Assembly: GCA_023078555.1 (NCBI GenBank)
Contig: CM041198.1
Coordinates: 10,029,836 to 10,093,835, forward strand
DNA from: Ulva prolifera
Taxonomy: Eukaryota > Chlorophyta > Ulvophyceae > Ulvales > Ulvaceae
DNA length: 64,000 nt
Reading direction: 5' to 3'
Of this stretch, positions 24,444-36,952 are shown piece by piece (position 1 is the stretch's first letter; each line of letters opens with the position of its first letter). A program made the translations under genes and the position numbers. The notes below the pieces were generated by a model. It was not told where the DNA came from and ran no database searches. It saw nothing but the letters and a program-made list of their open reading frames with translations.

Positions 24444-26044
24444 CTACAGGTACGACGCCATGTCATCACCAATATCTGAATCAAGGATACTCGTATCAGG
24501 TAAATCATCCACCTCATCACTGTCGCCATCGCCAGACTGCTGTGCGTCTACAGCACTGCCTTGGCCTTCAGTAAAGCTGTTCTTGGTTGCAGTCAAGAGA
24601 CCTTCCACAATCGCTGGGACTTCACTGCCGCCGACCCCATTTTCTGCTGCTGCAACTGCTTGCTGTTGCATGCTACGAGTAGATTGCATCTGAGACACAG
24701 TGCGAACCTGCCGTTCAGAGCGCACGCACGCTTGTTGCGGCTTTGGGAGCTCTACGCCTTCTTCCAAATTTTCGACAATGGCTGATTGCTGGACAAGCCA
24801 GTCGTCCTGGAGACACTGTCCAGCTGAGATTCGACGCTCTGCACATATGTTCAGCATCTGTGCAACCAGCGATTTTGCTCCATTAGATATTGTGTCCCAC
24901 ACAGGGTCCCCGTCATCATATTTACCGGACTTGATCTTCTCAAATAGTGCAGCATCATTAACATCGTCTGCAGTGCATAAGAACAGTCAAGTCTGTGTAC
25001 CTACTGAACAAATACATTCGTGATATGGAGAGCAGGAGTGGTGCGCACCAAACGGAGAGTAGCCCGCTAGCAGGATAAAAAGAATGACACCTATACTCCA
25101 AACATCAACAGCGGGAGAGTAAGCACTTTTTTGGTCCAGCATCAATAATTCTGGAGCCATGTATAGTGGTGACCCACACACAGTGGACAAGGTTGCATTG
25201 CTGGAAAACACTTTGCTCAATCCAAAATCTGCAATCTTCACCGTCGCTTTTGGAAGGTCACCATCGAGCAGAAGATTTTCAAGCTTCAAATCTCTGTGGA
25301 CAATGCCTTTGGAGTGTAGATACTCGACTCCAGACAGAACCTGCTTCACCAGATATGCAGCTTGAGGCTCGCTGAAGACGCCATGTTCTGTGATTCTGCA
25401 GTCAGGGACAACCATCAAGCTGGACCACTGACAGGTGCCCTCACGCTGCATGCTGCATATTGAACAGAAGCTTGCAATCACAGCGTGTGGCTTTTCACAA
25501 GTGCACGAGCACGATTTGCAGCCGGATGAACACGCACATGTCCAGAAGCTCTCCACCAGTGACAAGCTCTGTCACGATGTAAACACGCCTGGCGGTGACA
25601 AAAACAGCATGCATTTTGATGCAGTTGATGTGTCCCACTTTTGACAAAATACGGATCTCGCGTTCGCTGCTTTCCTCTGTAGCATACCTCCACTTGTCTA
25701 CCACCTGAAAATCCTGATACACTCTGTGAACAACGCTTGTTAAAATACCGTGCATCAAGATGTTTTGGTAGTGCAACGGCTCCTCTCAAGCAATACAGAT
25801 AGCTAGGATTGGTATCTGCACCTTGATCGCAACAATTTCGCCTGTTCTTTTGTCCCTACCTCTTTTCACTACAGCAAATCCTGCATGCAGATTGGTCGTG
25901 GAACAATGCACTACTTGTTCTTGCGGGGCATTCCCAGATGACGAACATCATCCTTTGGCAGCATCCAAGGGTTCGGGTCTACAGTACCTCCAACGCCAAC
26001 GGTCTCGCCCACCTCATACCTGGCCAGTATATCCCGCACAGTAA
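24444..26044 (-). CDS. CAMK-like Ser/Thr protein kinase (5' end not resolved)
   Basis: Five phase-consistent exons: 26044-25988, 25880-25822, 25704-25538, 25395-25049, 24967-24444. Together they give a full catalytic domain: Gly-rich loop YEVGETVGVGGFAVVKRG, VAIK lysine, the Glu helix EREIRILSKV, hinge IVTELVTGGELLD, catalytic loop HRDLKLENLLL, DFGLSK, then CGSPLYMAPELL and DVWSIGVILFILLAGYSPF. The HRDLKLEN, CGSP and APE motifs place it in the CAMK group (AMPK/DCAMKL/CHK-like). After the kinase fold comes a long polar tail (QQQAVAAAENG, acidic DGDSDEVDDLPD) ending ASYL, with no clear EF-hand, UBA or NAF motif. The first exon shown begins in mid-codon, so at least one exon lies upstream, perhaps within 26.1-26.6 kb where short coding-like pieces exist. 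Confidence 0.85.
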
Positions 26045-27183
26045 CTGCACAGGCACGGGTGTTTCTGCAAGGCTGGGGTACAATCTATGGTGAATGACAC
26101 CATGCATGATGCGAGCTACTCCTCACCGTCAAGCCAAATTAACTGCTGCTGCGTTGTCCCAGCCATCTGTCTAGACACGTATGGCAACGTAGCGGGTACG
26201 AGCGTAGGCCCATCAAATCATCTTCGTGCTACCACCTGCGCATTGGTGTCTGCCTCTTTACACCAGAGCAAATATGATCTGATCACCCAACTTGTCGAAA
26301 CTGGAGGATTCTGGAAATCTCCTCCTGTGACTCCAACAGCGGTAATGTGCGCTTCCGACCTGCACTGCCTTGCTGCTCCCACCCCAACACAGCACTCGTA
26401 GCACGAGTACACAAGCTAAAGGCAGAAGTAAGATTCACGATTCGTGAGGCCTGCACTCTTGCCAGAGCTAGCCATTGACACTGAAATCTGTACTGCCCGG
26501 ACGCCGAGCTTTGCAGAAATCTCCACCTCAAGAAATTTGAGATGGAGTGATTCTTTCATGTTGATCACTTGCCATGTTGCGCGCGACAATTGTGTCAGTC
26601 TTGCAAGATTACCATCCATCTTCAAACCGCTCGTGGCCACACTCTCCTGTGTCGATGCGCCATCGACGTTCAGTCAGGCTGACCTGAGCTGAGGCCGACA
26701 TCTGAGCCAGGCTGCAAATGTGCATACCCAACCGTTAATGCGTGAACAATATTGTTGCGGAGTGTGTCAGATCCGTTGATGGTTGTGCAACGCGTCCCAT
26801 CATCGCGGAGATGAACTGAGCACTGGAATATGCGCTTGCATGCTAAATCATCGCCGTGTGGACAGCGCTGTACCAGACATCACCCAAACGTAAATGCAGT
26901 GACAGCACACGAAGGTGTCTGGGCATATAATTGGGATCGATCATGGCTTGCAAGGCGTACGATGAAGCGCAGTGTCAAGGTGAAAATTGTGGACCCCCTG
27001 CGGTGTGGCGATACCTCACCTCTTACCAGTGGCAGCGCTCACGGTGGAGGCCGCCGTGCAGGCAGACGTGTGCCTCATTGACTGCGCCATATTCGTCGGA
27101 CGACCACCACACCTGGCGTGTATGCTCCCCTTGCAACAAACAAATAAAATCCCTGAAATCGCAGTCAGTTAACTGGTCGCCTT
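26045..27183. other. Probable 5' exons and promoter of the kinase gene; no firm gene
   Basis: Minus-strand fragments such as GSAGRKRTLPLLESQEEI (about 26300-26385) and PTLVPATLPYVSRQMAG (about 26130-26200) look weakly coding and might be N-terminal kinase exons, but I could not join them in phase. The right part is the presumed promoter of the + strand gene at 27184. Confidence 0.3.
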
Positions 27184-30100
27184 ATGTCAACTTCGGGTCC
27201 CCATCACGTCCATGTTGAGGCTGGTCTTCCATCCGGAAGCAGGCCACCACCTGCCGAAGCAAGTATAAACCACATGGTTCCAACAGAACAGGCCGTACAA
27301 CTTCTGCAACAGCTGATTTCTAAAGCGTCAGTCCGGCTTCATGATACAATGCGCAGGCAATCACCCACCTGTCACTTGGCCTCGACACCAACACCTGGTG
27401 TAGCTCCTGTTCCCAAGACAGCCACACTTCAGCAAATGCAGCGGTTGTTAGACAGACTAGGGTCTGAGGCTTGCAAAGAGCTTGAGCAGCAAATGGGCTT
27501 CAAACTCAATTTTGATCAGTCGATGCATCCAACCTCATGCTCTGATCAAGCAAGCCAGTCTGTGGCCAGGTCAGGCAAAAGATCATTGGACTGCCCGCTG
27601 CAACAAAATAAAGACTACCACCCGCAAAATCCGGCAGTAGTTCACACTCCGTCGTCCACAGAGCATGCAGCAGATGGTTGCGATGGGGCGCCAACAATGA
27701 GTCTAATGGCTAATGTTGCAGTGCTGCGCGATCAGGAGGATGCAAAACATGTCAGCCAAAGTTCCTTTGTCAGTGTCAGGGTGGCCTCAGCACCGCACAG
27801 TACACACAACGTCCACATGGACCAGCATATTGAGTACCTTGGTGCAAGCAAGCGACCTGGTAGCCCGTCGAGGCCTGCGTGCTTTGATGTCTATCAAGGC
27901 TACAGGCAACGAGGAGCTTCATGGCGCACTAATCTGAATTTACAAGAGCACGAGAGCGGTGTCCCAGTGTGCTGGATTCCCGGAGGCAGGCATCAAGGTA
28001 CATTCAACAAGTATGGCGCCACCCAAGCGGCTGCTGGCATCAACCGAAAAACTTGCGTTGGGTATGCAATTGCACATGTGATTGCTGACCATGTAACTTC
28101 ATTGAGTTTCAGCCAAAGAATTTTGTCAGTGATCAATACGGATAGAAGTCTGCAATGGAAGTGTGGGGACGGTGGTATCTGTGCCAGCGCCTAATGGGAC
28201 TGCCTGTATCCTCTATCGAATTGTATGCAGGATGCAAACAAGCGCTTTCAAGGTCCGATCATCCTCCGCGCAGCGACGCAGCGATGACAAATCCAACCCA
28301 CGGACGGACTTGCGCCACCCATCGGGTGCACACTCGTTCCCTCCAGCATCAGATGCGCTCACCGGCAGACACAGATGTAGTCCGCTGCAAAAGCCATCGC
28401 AAAACCGGGTGACCAGATTAGTACATTCCGCTCCTCAAAATTCAGCAAATTTAACGGACACGCTTGATTCACCTGAAGCTAGACTGACTTTCGATCTCAG
28501 GGCGTCACGTCTCATTGATCCTCATTGTTCAGGGTGTAATAGACCCTGTCAACGTAGCGTCAGTAACCCCCAAATTGGGCATGGCAAAGAAACTCTGTCA
28601 GCTGATGCATCACCTTCAAAACATCGTCGCAAGTGGCCTCAGGACGATCAGCTGAGCCTGACCATGTATCATCGGCAGCAGGGCACTGTGCGCATGGTGT
28701 CACCTACTGAGACCATGGCAGAATCAACTCACGGTGGTCTTGAGTGTGATGAGAGTGGCTCCAATGTTCCCCCTTCGGCCTTACAACCGCTCCAACGTTG
28801 TCCATCCACAGCACACATTGCAATAGGGAGCCACAGTCACGCCACCGCTGGAGAACCACAAGCAGCCCTTTCTTGTCTTACTGTGCAATCCAGTACAATG
28901 TACACATCATCAATGGGTCAAGTCAGCTCTGGCCACGTCAACCAGCCACTAGACACATCGGATGCTCATGTGCAGAATATTGATGATCAGCCTGATTCCA
29001 AGCTGGCGTCTGGTCCAATTCAGGTGTGTAAGATCGTGGGTTATGGCTTGTTCCATATGTATGGGGTCGCCCGTGCTCTCCGGTTGGAATGATGTTGAAA
29101 ACAGCAGACCATGCCTTCAGGAGATGGATGGGGTGGCTGATGCTGGCGGGCAGGCCCCTGCAGGCATGCCAGCGACTCATTTGCTTTCTGCTCAGGCCCC
29201 TGCGGACGACGACCCCTCACACCCAGACAGACTAGCTGTTCCATCACCTGAACGGCTCTCAAACTTGGCTGCAGTGTGCAGAACAGGCGGACATACACAT
29301 GACAATAGTAAAAGGGTAGTGCAATGTGACAAGCAGCTCACTCAAGGCCTTGTCTGTGCTCCTTGCTGCCTTTGGCAATCGGAAGGCACGGATCATGCAA
29401 GCAGTGCACAGCTAGGCAAAGGTGATTTACAAAGCTCCAGCAGGGCAGATGGAACCCATGCTCTTACACAAGGTCATGCGTCAAACAGCTGCTTGCCAGC
29501 CAGAAGCAGCACGGGGCAGTTGGATTGGTCCTCTTCTCTGGAGGCACCTAATGCATGCTGTACAGACGGCAACTTCCAGATGCGCCAACATTTAGATAAG
29601 GCCTACCGGATAGTTAGTCATCTCAGCTCTTCAGCAGAGCTCATGCAGAAGCTTCATAATTCAACTTGTATATCTGAAGTAGACGTAGCGGATGGTGCTG
29701 CTGTTGTTGAGGCAGCTGAGATTCAAATACCCCAGAGCCAAGGGTTCAGCACTATTGCAAGAGATCAGCAAACGGAAGCAGTGAGCATAGGGACCGTCGG
29801 CTCAGCAAGCTTCACTGCCCTCGGGAGCGCTACCTGCGAGCCAATGTTTGGACCGCAGCGGCATGCACGAGCAAGAGTTGCAGCCGAAGGACCTGCTTCC
29901 GCAGGTATCAATGATTACTTCCCAGCCCAAGTAGCCAGCTTAAACGGAGTCGGTACTGACAGTCTGACACATTTGTTTTCATGGGAGCACTCTCGAGCAG
30001 CCAAAGTCGACATTGGAAGGGCCCGATCGCTCAATTCGGCTGCAACACGGGTGCCGTACAAGAAGAGGCCATCTGATGCAATCGTGAATCGAGTTGATGA

Positions 30101-30410
30101 AATCCAGAGATCAGTTGAGCGGTTGAGACAGGTACATGTAGCTACAAGGAGCTGTGGCGATATCAGCACCAGCTGGATGAAGTGATGCAAAGGGAGAACT
30201 GTAAGCAGCACCATGACCAGCTGGCACCATGGAGATCCATCGATCTGCCACCTTGTCAGTGTGAGTACACTTGCGTACAAATGTGGTACATTTGCAGCAT
30301 GATTGGAACAGTGCAAAGGTACTCGGGTGAACTCATTCGAAGCACATTGTTTGTGCTGTGATTTGGAGCTCTGCAATGGGCCATGTCTTTTACAGGACCC
30401 CACCTGGTGT
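27184..30410 (+). CDS. Large Ser/His/Gln-rich protein of unknown function
   Basis: No family recognised. Long + strand frames join in phase as exons 27184-28160, 28231-29023, 29121-30131 and 30149 to about 30245, giving nearly 1,000 residues; the last short exon (ending SLKCIY near 30430) is uncertain. The protein is hydrophilic and low in complexity, rich in Ser, His, Gln and Ala. Two parts look helical: residues about 35-50 (EQAVQLLQQLISKASVRL) with 80-100 (QQMQRLLDRLGSEACKELEQ), and a likely coiled coil at the end (IVNRVDEIQRSVERLRQ joined to ELWRYQHQLDEVMQREN). No signal peptide or membrane segment. Such architecture fits a scaffold or ciliary/centriolar protein, but that is only a guess. 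Confidence 0.55.
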
Positions 30411-31391
30411 GAGCCTGAAGTGCATCTATTGACAATCTAAGCGACCTGAAAACAACACTCTAAAATCCATGCGCCTTCACGTATATACTGTACGCGAGAC
30501 TGCGTTGTGATTGGTAAGGGGTGAAAGGCCTCACTACATTCGAGACGCCAGATGAGAATGCGACAGTCAACATACGTTGTGGACCAAAATGAAGAGCCGA
30601 AGATGCAACTGCAAGACAAATCAGTTGTGGATGGAAGCTCCAGACGGTATGCAAAGCGAGCTTCGCTATATTGCACATGCTTTGAGCCCAAGAAGCATTT
30701 TGTGCACCTAGTGCAATATGTGCGATCTACTGTGCATGTCCAAGCAGATGGTTAATCAGATAATACAACACATCATGAGCAAATTCAAGCCTGATCACCG
30801 TGGTACTTACTGGGCGCAAATTTGAGGGGCGTTCACTGAACACTGTTCAGTGGTCAGGCGTTCGCATGCAGGCTGTGCACATCGATCTATACCCCTGCGT
30901 TTCGGCGTGCTGACATCAAGCAGAACAGTATCGACCACTGACACCAAGCCGCTTGCATATACAGTGTGATTGTCCCCCTGCATATCTGCACATCGATGCT
31001 TGTGGAGCCCTTGGTCTGTGCTTCGCTAGTGTGGGTCAGAGTGCCGTCAGAAGCACAGTCTGAGCAGCGTGACGTATCGCTGAGAAGTAGATTTTCAAGA
31101 CCACGGTATCGGCTGAGTTATTACATTGTAGTGACGTGCGTCGAAGTTCACCTTGGCTGCGGCGGGCATCTGTTGTGTCTCTGGCGCTATCAGCACCGAT
31201 CGCTTGGTTGCCAACTTGAAACACCGGCTACAATGATTGCACCATCTCTCTTGTGTGGTTCAAGGTATGCCGAAGTTGCCAAGTTCCGTTTGTCCGACGT
31301 CTGCGTGTGTCTTTGAAAAGCGCATATCGGGAAATCGATCGCGAATCCATGGCAGACGGAGAGTTGTTGAAGCAGTCAGGTTGGCTCAGCA
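30411..31391. other. No gene recognised
   Basis: A minus-strand frame at 30437-30700 (EARFAYRLELPSTTD, CRILIWRLECSEAF) looks weakly coding but matches nothing known. The promoter of the HCF164-like gene lies at the right. Confidence 0.35.
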
Positions 31392-32545
31392 ATGAATTCC
31401 TTCTTGAGGATCCGCAGGATTGTGTCGAGCAAGCGCTGTGCAGCAGTGCGCTTAAGGTGTCGGGCGGACCCGTCCAAAGACACAGAGTTGAGGGAAGATT
31501 CGGGAACACCTGCCAGCGTTGAGACCACATCAACTTCGTCCGATGATAGCTCTGGAAACGCTGGCCTTGCTGCATCTGCAGTTGCTGTTGGGGCCGGGCT
31601 GTTCTTGGTTTCAAGGTGAGCCATGCTCATGGGTTGCAATCGCACACCACGGTGCACATGCGGTGCATCTTGAAGCAAGAATTAGCTGCAGCTCAATGCC
31701 ACTTTTAGTGAAGCCTTGTCCATGGCATCCGAATCTCATCTGAGGTATGCTGCATGCTCGTTGCAGACTTGCTTCTGGCGGGCCATCATTGGCAGCACTC
31801 GAGTCCGACGCCATTGACTTTGACTCAGCATTGGCTTCAGGCCGGCCGACCATTGCAGAATTTTACGCGGATTGGTGCGAAATATGTAAGGAATTGCTAC
31901 CCACCAGCTATGACATCGAACAGACATACAAAGGCAAAGTGAACTATGCTATGCTCAATGTCGATAACCCAAAGTGGGCTCCAGAAGTCGCAGAGTATGG
32001 AGTCCGAGGCGTTCCGCTGTTTGTTTTCCTTGATGAAAGCGGAAAGCCTGTGGTATGCTCTACTTATGATCTGGCGATTGTGTGCAGGAGCTTCTGACAT
32101 TGTGCTTAGTAGCCAGGGGGAATTCCACAGTGGCGCCACATTGTCTCTTGGGTTGATGGGGTGGGGAGTGCATCACCGCAACATCAATGAAAAACAGTTC
32201 ATGGATCGTGATCAACACACGATAGTCATACATGCTGATACATCATACAAATGTTGTTTGGCATCACACAGCACATGTCATTGTGGCCTGTCGAGCCGCT
32301 TAAATACAGGACTCGAGGCAGGATTGAGACCAATCATATCGACAAATGGTGCTCTGTTCAAGGCTGGCTCTTTTCTGCAGGCAGCTGCTGCTGGAAAGGT
32401 GCCAGCAGAAGTTCTCAGAGCAGATGCTGATGCCTTGGCAGCTGGCAAGCCGTTGCCTTACGCCAGGCTAGCTGAAGACCCAACTCCAGTCAATAGCAGG
32501 CCAGTTACATCTGTTCGGCAAGCACAGCCCCTCGACCACAATTAG
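31392..32545 (+). CDS. HCF164: HCF164-type thylakoid thioredoxin-like protein
   Basis: Predicted 224 residues, exons 31392-31615, 31767-32052 and 32381-32545, phases agreeing. HCF164 is a thylakoid-anchored thioredoxin facing the lumen that passes reducing power for cytochrome b6f assembly (plant knowledge). The sequence shows a basic transit-like N-terminus ([20 protein letters not shown]), one membrane segment ([17 protein letters not shown]), then the thioredoxin fold with [18 protein letters not shown] (active site WCEIC, as expected for the family), [17 protein letters not shown] and the cis-Pro region [15 protein letters not shown]. The final exon gives the HCF164-typical end [12 protein letters not shown]. 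The second intron (32053-32380) is long but holds no extra exon that is needed. A different upstream first exon is possible. Confidence 0.85.
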
Positions 32546-33962
32546 ACGCAATGTGGCTGCAGTCATATGCAGTATCGTAAAGTTTATCTTAATTGAGCCA
32601 TTAATAACGACACACGTTGGATGTTCCATATGATTGCTTGGCAGATTGCTGCAATCTGCTACCACTGGAACTTCACTGCAATCTGTGCAAGATCAATGAA
32701 GCTGAGCTCACACACCCAGACAATATGCCGACATTGGATGTCGTTGCAACAATTTTGCTCGTAATGGCTGAGTTTGATTATACTAGTGTAGCGCAATGCA
32801 CTCGCATGCAGCCGATATTCTTGTGAGCCCCCAACAAGGTGAATCCACTATCTGGTAAATCACCATCATTGCAAGCGTATGATCCAGCGAGCACGGGACG
32901 TACAGATAGCGTTTATTGATTTTGAGTGGCCATTCATTGATGACATGCAGCGTCTCGATTCGCCTACCTCATACAATGCATTGCGGGGTTTCCCGCCATA
33001 GACTAGCCTTCCCCACGAGTCTCAACAACCAGCAGTATACATTTTCAGTACACTTTTGTATTGCAATTAAACTATGGGCCTGTATGCACCCCTAGCTGTA
33101 TCAAGAACAGACCTACCATTCAGCAGCAGACATTCAACAAATTTGCTGATCCATAATAGCGGTCGAACATTGATGAATCTTGCATCGCCCATGCGCCAGT
33201 GATCCCCAAAATTCCACGACCACCAGCATGCAAGTTGAATTGGCGTTCTGCATGACAAGCGCAGGTGTCACAAAACAAAGACTACGTTCGCTTCTGCTGA
33301 CAGGAAAGTGATTGACTGCGACTGCGATGCACACACGTTATCAGCTGAGCTGAAGCAGCTGTGACACCAGCTGTTCTCGATCCCTGTGGTGAAGGAAACG
33401 ACTGGCTTACGACAAATCAGGTATCCCTTCGTTATACTTCCAAACAAGATCTCTGGGAGCGCCTGGGCGAACCTGAGCAAGCAGACCTACCAACACAACT
33501 GCAATCATACATGGTCAGAACCTATGTGCCGCGAAACAGGATCACGTAAGCACATGAATGCCAAAGGCTTTTGCGATCGAGACTTATCATTCTTATCAGG
33601 ATCTGGGGTGCTTTGACCCCCCACCACGGCATGCAGACGCAGCACCTCAGCCGACGACGGAAACACAGCGAGCAGCAGTTCCAACGAGGACATTGCCGGT
33701 ATCAACTACCGAAAGAACGACAACGTACTGCACCAGATTGGGCACCCCTCGACCCTCACTCCCCTGCAGCCATCCCAAAGGGGCTTCAGTCAAGTCCCCG
33801 CTGCTTGCAGCATGGTCCTCCAGCAGCATGGTCGCAGAATGCTTGAATATATACAACCCGTAGCTGCACAAGTGCGATCACCCACGCATTGCTTTTCACA
33901 AAGACCTTATTGGGTGGTCACCAGACACGCACGGTGCTACATATACTGCTGCTGACTGGCGG
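32546..33962. other. No gene recognised
   Basis: Both strands show only short frames; a + strand stretch at 33361-33860 is Thr/Pro-rich and weakly coding-like but unassigned. The 3' end of the CIAO2B transcript lies at the right. Confidence 0.35.
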
Positions 33963-34667
33963 TCAGGCTGCCGGCGGCCCGTCTGCAGTGGACAGGCATC
34001 TATCAACCATGCTTAAAAGATGCTGATTTTCCAAGGCTGCTGCCACTCGCTCCTTGTCGTTCAACTGTTTGTTCACTTGATCTTCTGATGCATGTCCGCC
34101 CTCGGTGATCTACAGCACTACCGATGTTGCAGAAGTACTGTTCGCTGTCACCCGTGACCTAATGTGCCTTCAGCCTGTGGCAAATCAGCTTCGTACCGAG
34201 ATGTCAATCTTATATGATGCGGGTAACTTGCGGATCAGCTGAGTTCGGATGCAAAGGCCAATAAGTGTGGCCAAGCTGCAGTGATCGATCGTTGGGATAA
34301 ACTGCACCCTGCAGCATGGTCTTGATGAAGGTTAAAGTCGATCGAACGGTGATTCACTTGCTTTGACAGTTCAGCAACATTTCTGACGCCCTCATTCACA
34401 ACCATGAATTCGCAAGTTGATTATGACACGAAAGCTGGTGCACTGCATGCATTCGCAGGGAACATACTGGCATAGCTTCCGCTCATGGTCCACCAGTATG
34501 AGCTCCTCCCTCACCACGTTCAGCTGCTCAAGCGAATAAGGATGCTCTGGGTCCTGGATGTCTCGAATTGCATCGAATACATCCTCGGAATATAGAAGGA
34601 CCCCTTCCTTCCTTGTCTTTGTGCGCCGCTCTCGTCTCTCAAATACTTGAGGGTTGGGGTTATCCAT
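33963..34667 (-). CDS. CIAO2B: CIAO2B / MIP18 (AE7-like) cytosolic Fe-S assembly factor
   Basis: 152-residue protein from three phase-consistent exons: 34667-34468, 34308-34197 and 34109-33963. MIP18-family proteins, with CIAO1 and MMS19, deliver 4Fe-4S clusters to cytosolic and nuclear enzymes. The start [15 protein letters not shown] matches the usual N-terminus; exon 1 continues [20 protein letters not shown] with [12 protein letters not shown]. Exon 2 has the invariant block [19 protein letters not shown] with the conserved Cys, then [11 protein letters not shown]. Exon 3 gives [20 protein letters not shown] and the C-terminus. Length is close to the usual 155-160. Normally the third exon begins with a Pro-Gly-His turn; here it reads ITEGGH. 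The gene is divergent from panB. Confidence 0.92.
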
Positions 34668-35113
34668 GTCAGCGGCACGGATGGAGCAGATAAGGCAGTG
34701 CCTTGCCACTTGTATTCAACAAATCTGATCAAACCCCTCGCGCATGCTTGATCGATTGAAAGAAATGCCACCCAAATTTCATGTGGACATGTAGCAGAGA
34801 CACTTTCGGAGCGATGGCTGATGGTGCTTTGAGATGCGGCATGCGTACCCTCCTTGTTGGCGTAGCATGGCACTGGACGGGGCGCCGGCACCAGTCGACA
34901 CGTTCGCGGCAAGCTCTCGGAACACGCCACCCGGCTGCTGTGTTCAAACGCATCAACGGCTGTACACGATGCATCGCCATGCCAACATAGACGTGTACCC
35001 GGACAGCGCACATACACCAATTTTGCAACTCGGGTGCAAGGTTCATGTGTCGTTGGCACTAGGCTATGTGCACGCGAGTTTTGTTGTTGCGCTTGCGGTG
35101 ACGTGACGAGAAC
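34668..35113. promoter_or_regulatory. Divergent promoter region between CIAO2B and panB
   Basis: 446 bases separate the two start codons, so both promoters and 5' untranslated regions must share this stretch. I see no clear TATA box or named motif. Confidence 0.5.
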
Positions 35114-36842
35114 ATGTGGCACGCGCGCAAAAGCTGGAGTCTATTGCGGCGCAGCGTGGGCGCTGACATACAATCACTGTACAGCTACAACTCAAATGTT
35201 CTCTGGCGCTTGCTCGCAACAAAGCCAGATGCCAGTGTTTACGCCGGACCAAAGCCACCTGCTCCTGGCAGAGTGACCCTTCGCGTCTTGCAGCAGAAGT
35301 ATCGCACGCGTCAAAAAATATCAATGGTCACAGCCTATGACTATCCCTCAGCCGTGCATGTGAGTATTTGTGCATCGCAATCTTCTTGCAGCATCACGTC
35401 ACCATCAGTTGTTTGGCAAGGCTTATGCGTGTTTGTGTGAAGGTTGACAAGGCGGGCATCGATATCCTGCTCGTAGGCGACTCCGCAGGAATGGTGATTC
35501 ATGGCCACGACACAACTGTTCCTGTCACATTGGACATGATGCTACTGCACTGTCAAGCCGTGTCCAGGGGAGCATCCAGGCCTTTCCTGCTTGGAGACAT
35601 GCCTTTTGGAACGTACGAAGTATCGAAGGAACAGGCTGTATCTACAGCCATGCAGTTCCTGAAGCAAGGGAATGTGGATGCCGTCAAAGTGGAAGGTGAG
35701 CCCGGCAAGGTGGCCACCAGTCCCATTGAGGTGCACAGCACACATGCATGCATGGTGTCAGCCCATCTGCGGTATTTTATTAAAAAAATTTTGTGGCCTC
35801 CCTGCCTGTGTCTTTGCACAACATGCATGCACAGTTGCGGATTCCAGCAAACTTCACGCACAGCGCTTCGCTTTGACTTGAAAATGCCGGTCTCGGTCAT
35901 CCAAGGGATGATGCAGGTGGCAATGCGGCACGGGTTGAGGCAGTTGAAGCGATTGTTGGGGCTGGGGTCGCATGCATGGGCCATATTGGCTTGACACCAC
36001 AGAGTGTCAGCGCTATAGGAGGCTTCCGACCTCAAGCACAGAAAGCTGAGGCTGCTGTCAAGTTGGTGCAGACTGCTAAAGTGCGCATGGCTGACCTTAG
36101 GCCACGGGCTTATGCCGTGCGTCTATGCCTGTGCAACGGCAGAGCCTGCTGCCATGCATGAGGTAGCCAGGCAGTGCAGTCACTCAACAGCCTGATTGCT
36201 GAGACGAACTTTGCAGGCTCTTGAGCAAGCTGGTTGCTTCGCAGTGCTCATGGAGTGTGTGCCTGCAGCAGTTGCGGCTGCTGTGACAAAGGTGCTGTCT
36301 ATTCCTACAATTGGTATCGGTGCTGGTCCAGTTGTGTCGGGCCAGGTACTGGTGTTCCATGACCTGCTAGGCATGATGTCCCACCCTCACCACCAGCAGG
36401 TTCGCCGCCACCTTCGCCGAGCTGCTTTCAAGCAGTTCTGCACTCTGATGTCCATCTGCCGTCGAGGTGTTGTCAAGGCACTGGCAGCCTCTGATATGAA
36501 ATGCATGCAACGTTCGTACAGAACTACAACGTTCATTGAGCACTGGGATGTTTTCAAGTCATCCTGCTTTTGTCTTTATTAGAGCATCATAATATTCCTG
36601 CTATGCAGGTGACTCCTAAGTTCTGCAAACAGTTCTCTCAAGTAGGAATGCTTATAAACAACGCACTGACGGAGTTCAGAGACGAAGTCGAATCGGGCAT
36701 GTTCCCTGGGAAGGACTTTTCGCCGTACAAGATGGCAGCGGACCAGTTGGATGCGTTCGCTGAGACACTTGCTAAGGCTGGCATGAGCGACGCGGCTGAC
36801 GCTGCAATGCATGCATCGGACCATTCCCTACCAGGCCGCTGA
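35114..36842 (+). CDS. panB: 3-methyl-2-oxobutanoate hydroxymethyltransferase (PanB)
   Basis: Ketopantoate hydroxymethyltransferase, first step of pantothenate/CoA synthesis, adding a one-carbon unit from methylene-THF to 2-oxoisovalerate; mitochondrial in plants. 359 residues from five phase-consistent exons: 35114-35359, 35443-35695, 35917-36080, 36217-36399, 36609-36842. The Arg/Ser-rich N-terminus ([16 protein letters not shown]) fits an organelle targeting peptide. Family blocks: [31 protein letters not shown] with the metal-binding Asp, [46 protein letters not shown] with the catalytic Glu region, and [18 protein letters not shown] followed by HDLLGM. The C-terminal 78 residues extend past the bacterial length as in plants. 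All metal and substrate residues I can recall are present. Confidence 0.95.
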
Positions 36843-36952
36843 GGTGGGCCAGGTGCCCGATGACGCACATTAGATTGTGCCGTGTACACATATAGCAAGT
36901 AACGGACTGAGATCATGTGCTTGATGGCCTGGGCGTGTAAGAGTGTGTCCAC